This document shows, one piece after another, positions 62,788-64,000 of a DNA stretch of 64,000 nucleotides. The position numbers were made by a program, and so were the translations under genes. This DNA is from a marine bacterium B5-7. Its GTDB lineage: Bacteria > Pseudomonadota > Gammaproteobacteria > Arenicellales > CAJQKF01. The stretch lies in assembly GCA_021604525.1 (NCBI GenBank), contig BQJD01000002.1, positions 88,282 through 152,281 on the forward strand, read 5' to 3'. The stretch's first letter is position 1. Each line of letters begins with the position of its first letter. The notes below the pieces were generated by a model that worked only from the letters and a program-made list of their open reading frames with translations, was not told the DNA's origin and made no database searches.

Positions 62788-64000
62788 CCCGCCGGTTATC
62801 CGGACCTGGCGCAGCGATTGCACTGTCAGCAGTGTTGTTGGCTACGTCGTTCATGTTCAGTTCCGCATCCCAGCAGGAAGGCTTGTTCGGCAAGCATTAC
62901 ACGACCTTGCTGGCATTTAATATCGGCGGCGTCATATTGCTGACAGCGATCATCGGCGCCAACATCTGGCGGCTCATGCGACAGTTTCGTGCGCAAATTC
63001 TCGGCTCACGACTGACTCTACGACTGATCGCAACCTTTTCAATCCTGAGTCTGCTGCCAATCGCCGTCGTCTATTACTTCGCCATCCAGTTTCTCAGTCG
63101 CGGCATCGATAGCTGGTTTGATGTACGCATCGACCGTGCCCTGGAGGACGCCAAGCTGCTCAGTCAGAACTCACTGGCAGCAATCAATCAGGACCTGCTT
63201 CGGCAGATTCGTGACCAGGCCGTTCAGATTTCCGAGGTAGGCAGTGATATAGCGGTTATCCGTATCCTTGAAGAATTCCGCGAACAGAGCGACTACTCGG
63301 AAATGAGCCTTTACAACAGCAATGGCAGCATTATCGCGGCAAGTACCGAAGATCCACTGGCACTGTTTCCCGACAGCCCTGATGAGTACATTTTGGCGCG
63401 AGTCAATCGCGGTCAGGAATTCAGTCGTATAGAACCACTCAATGACGATACCCTGCAACTTCGAATCGTCATACCGCTACCGCGCGACGGTGTCAGTGCA
63501 ACACAACGTTATCTTCAGGTTTTATATCCACTGCCCTCGCGTTTTTCCAAACTCGGCACAAGCATTCAAACCGCCTCCGAGGAGTACAAAAAACTTCAAT
63601 ATCTGCGGGCACCGCTGAAATTGAATTTTGTGCTGACTTTGTCGATCATTACCTTGATGACCGGCTTGATTTCACTTTGGATCGCCATTTACTCAGCGAG
63701 GCGAATGACGCAGCCACTGCGACAACTGGCTGAAGGCACCCGTTCGGTCGCTGACGGCGATTACCAGGTTCGTCTGGCGGAAACCAGCAACGACGAGTTG
63801 GGTGTGCTGGTCCGCTCGTTTAACGACATGACTCGCGAAATCCAGAGCGCCCAACAGCAGGCGGCGAAAAGTCAGCAGCAGGCCGAACAGCAGCGAACCT
63901 ACCTCGAAACCATCCTTGCGCATTTATCCTCCGGCGTGTTGTCATTTGACGAGAACACCACACTCATCAAGAGTAATGCTGGCGCCGAACAGATCCTGGG
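62769..64000 (+). CDS. NtrY-like membrane sensor histidine kinase (3' truncated by window)
   Basis: ATG at 62769 opens MVGRAIARRLSGPGAAIALSAVLLATSFMFSS...; HAMP SARRMTQPLRQLAEGTRSVADGDYQVRLAETSNDELGVLVRSFNDMTREIQ; PAS start ETILAHLSSGVLSFDE. Absent from the ORF track because it is open at the window end. Confidence 0.88.
   Translation, partial: MVGRAIARRLSGPGAAIALSAVLLATSFMFSSASQQEGLFGKHYTTLLAFNIGGVILLTAIIGANIWRLMRQFRAQILGSRLTLRLIATFSILSLLPIAVVYYFAIQFLSRGIDSWFDVRIDRALEDAKLLSQNSLAAINQDLLRQIRDQAVQISEVGSDIAVIRILEEFREQSDYSEMSLYNSNGSIIAASTEDPLALFPDSPDEYILARVNRGQEFSRIEPLNDDTLQLRIVIPLPRDGVSATQRYLQVLYPLPSRFSKLGTSIQTASEEYKKLQYLRAPLKLNFVLTLSIITLMTGLISLWIAIYSARRMTQPLRQLAEGTRSVADGDYQVRLAETSNDELGVLVRSFNDMTREIQSAQQQAAKSQQQAEQQRTYLETILAHLSSGVLSFDENTTLIKSNAGAEQIL

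Overview
This 64 kb window is chromosomal and gammaproteobacterial in character (inferred from gene content and order). Most of it is ordinary housekeeping DNA. In order it contains: an Mrp/Mbh-type multisubunit cation/proton antiporter operon; ald; a TauE/SafE permease; a class II aldolase; lptG/lptF; pepA-holC-(acidic ORF)-valS; an SQR-like flavoprotein; rsmE/rsmJ; fabI; ppiD; tRNA-Asp and tRNA-Val; hupB-lon-clpX-clpP-tig; a tRNA cluster (Leu, Lys, His, Arg, Pro); htpG; truD; a beta-barrel OMP; an NDP-sugar pyrophosphorylase; clpB; an acyl-CoA synthetase; a TlpA-like protein and a periplasmic rhodanese; rluD; bamD; nadE; a FemAB/GNAT-like protein; aat-bpt; an MBL-fold hydrolase; NUDIX; queF; topA-smg-dprA-LysM; and def-fmt-DUF4390-NtrY-like kinase (truncated by the window end). 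The standout is a split tRNA-Arg gene on the minus strand. Its 35-nt 5' exon (32177-32211) and 42-nt 3' exon (31762-31803) join into a perfect 77-nt tRNA-Arg(UCU) with encoded CCA. The two exons are separated by a 373-nt group I intron (31804-32176). I could verify by eye an 8-bp P1 with the U.G splice-site wobble, a 9-bp P2, P3, P7 (GAGACTATA/TATAGTCC), P8, P9 and a terminal G. No CRISPR array, IS element, prophage or defence island was recognised.
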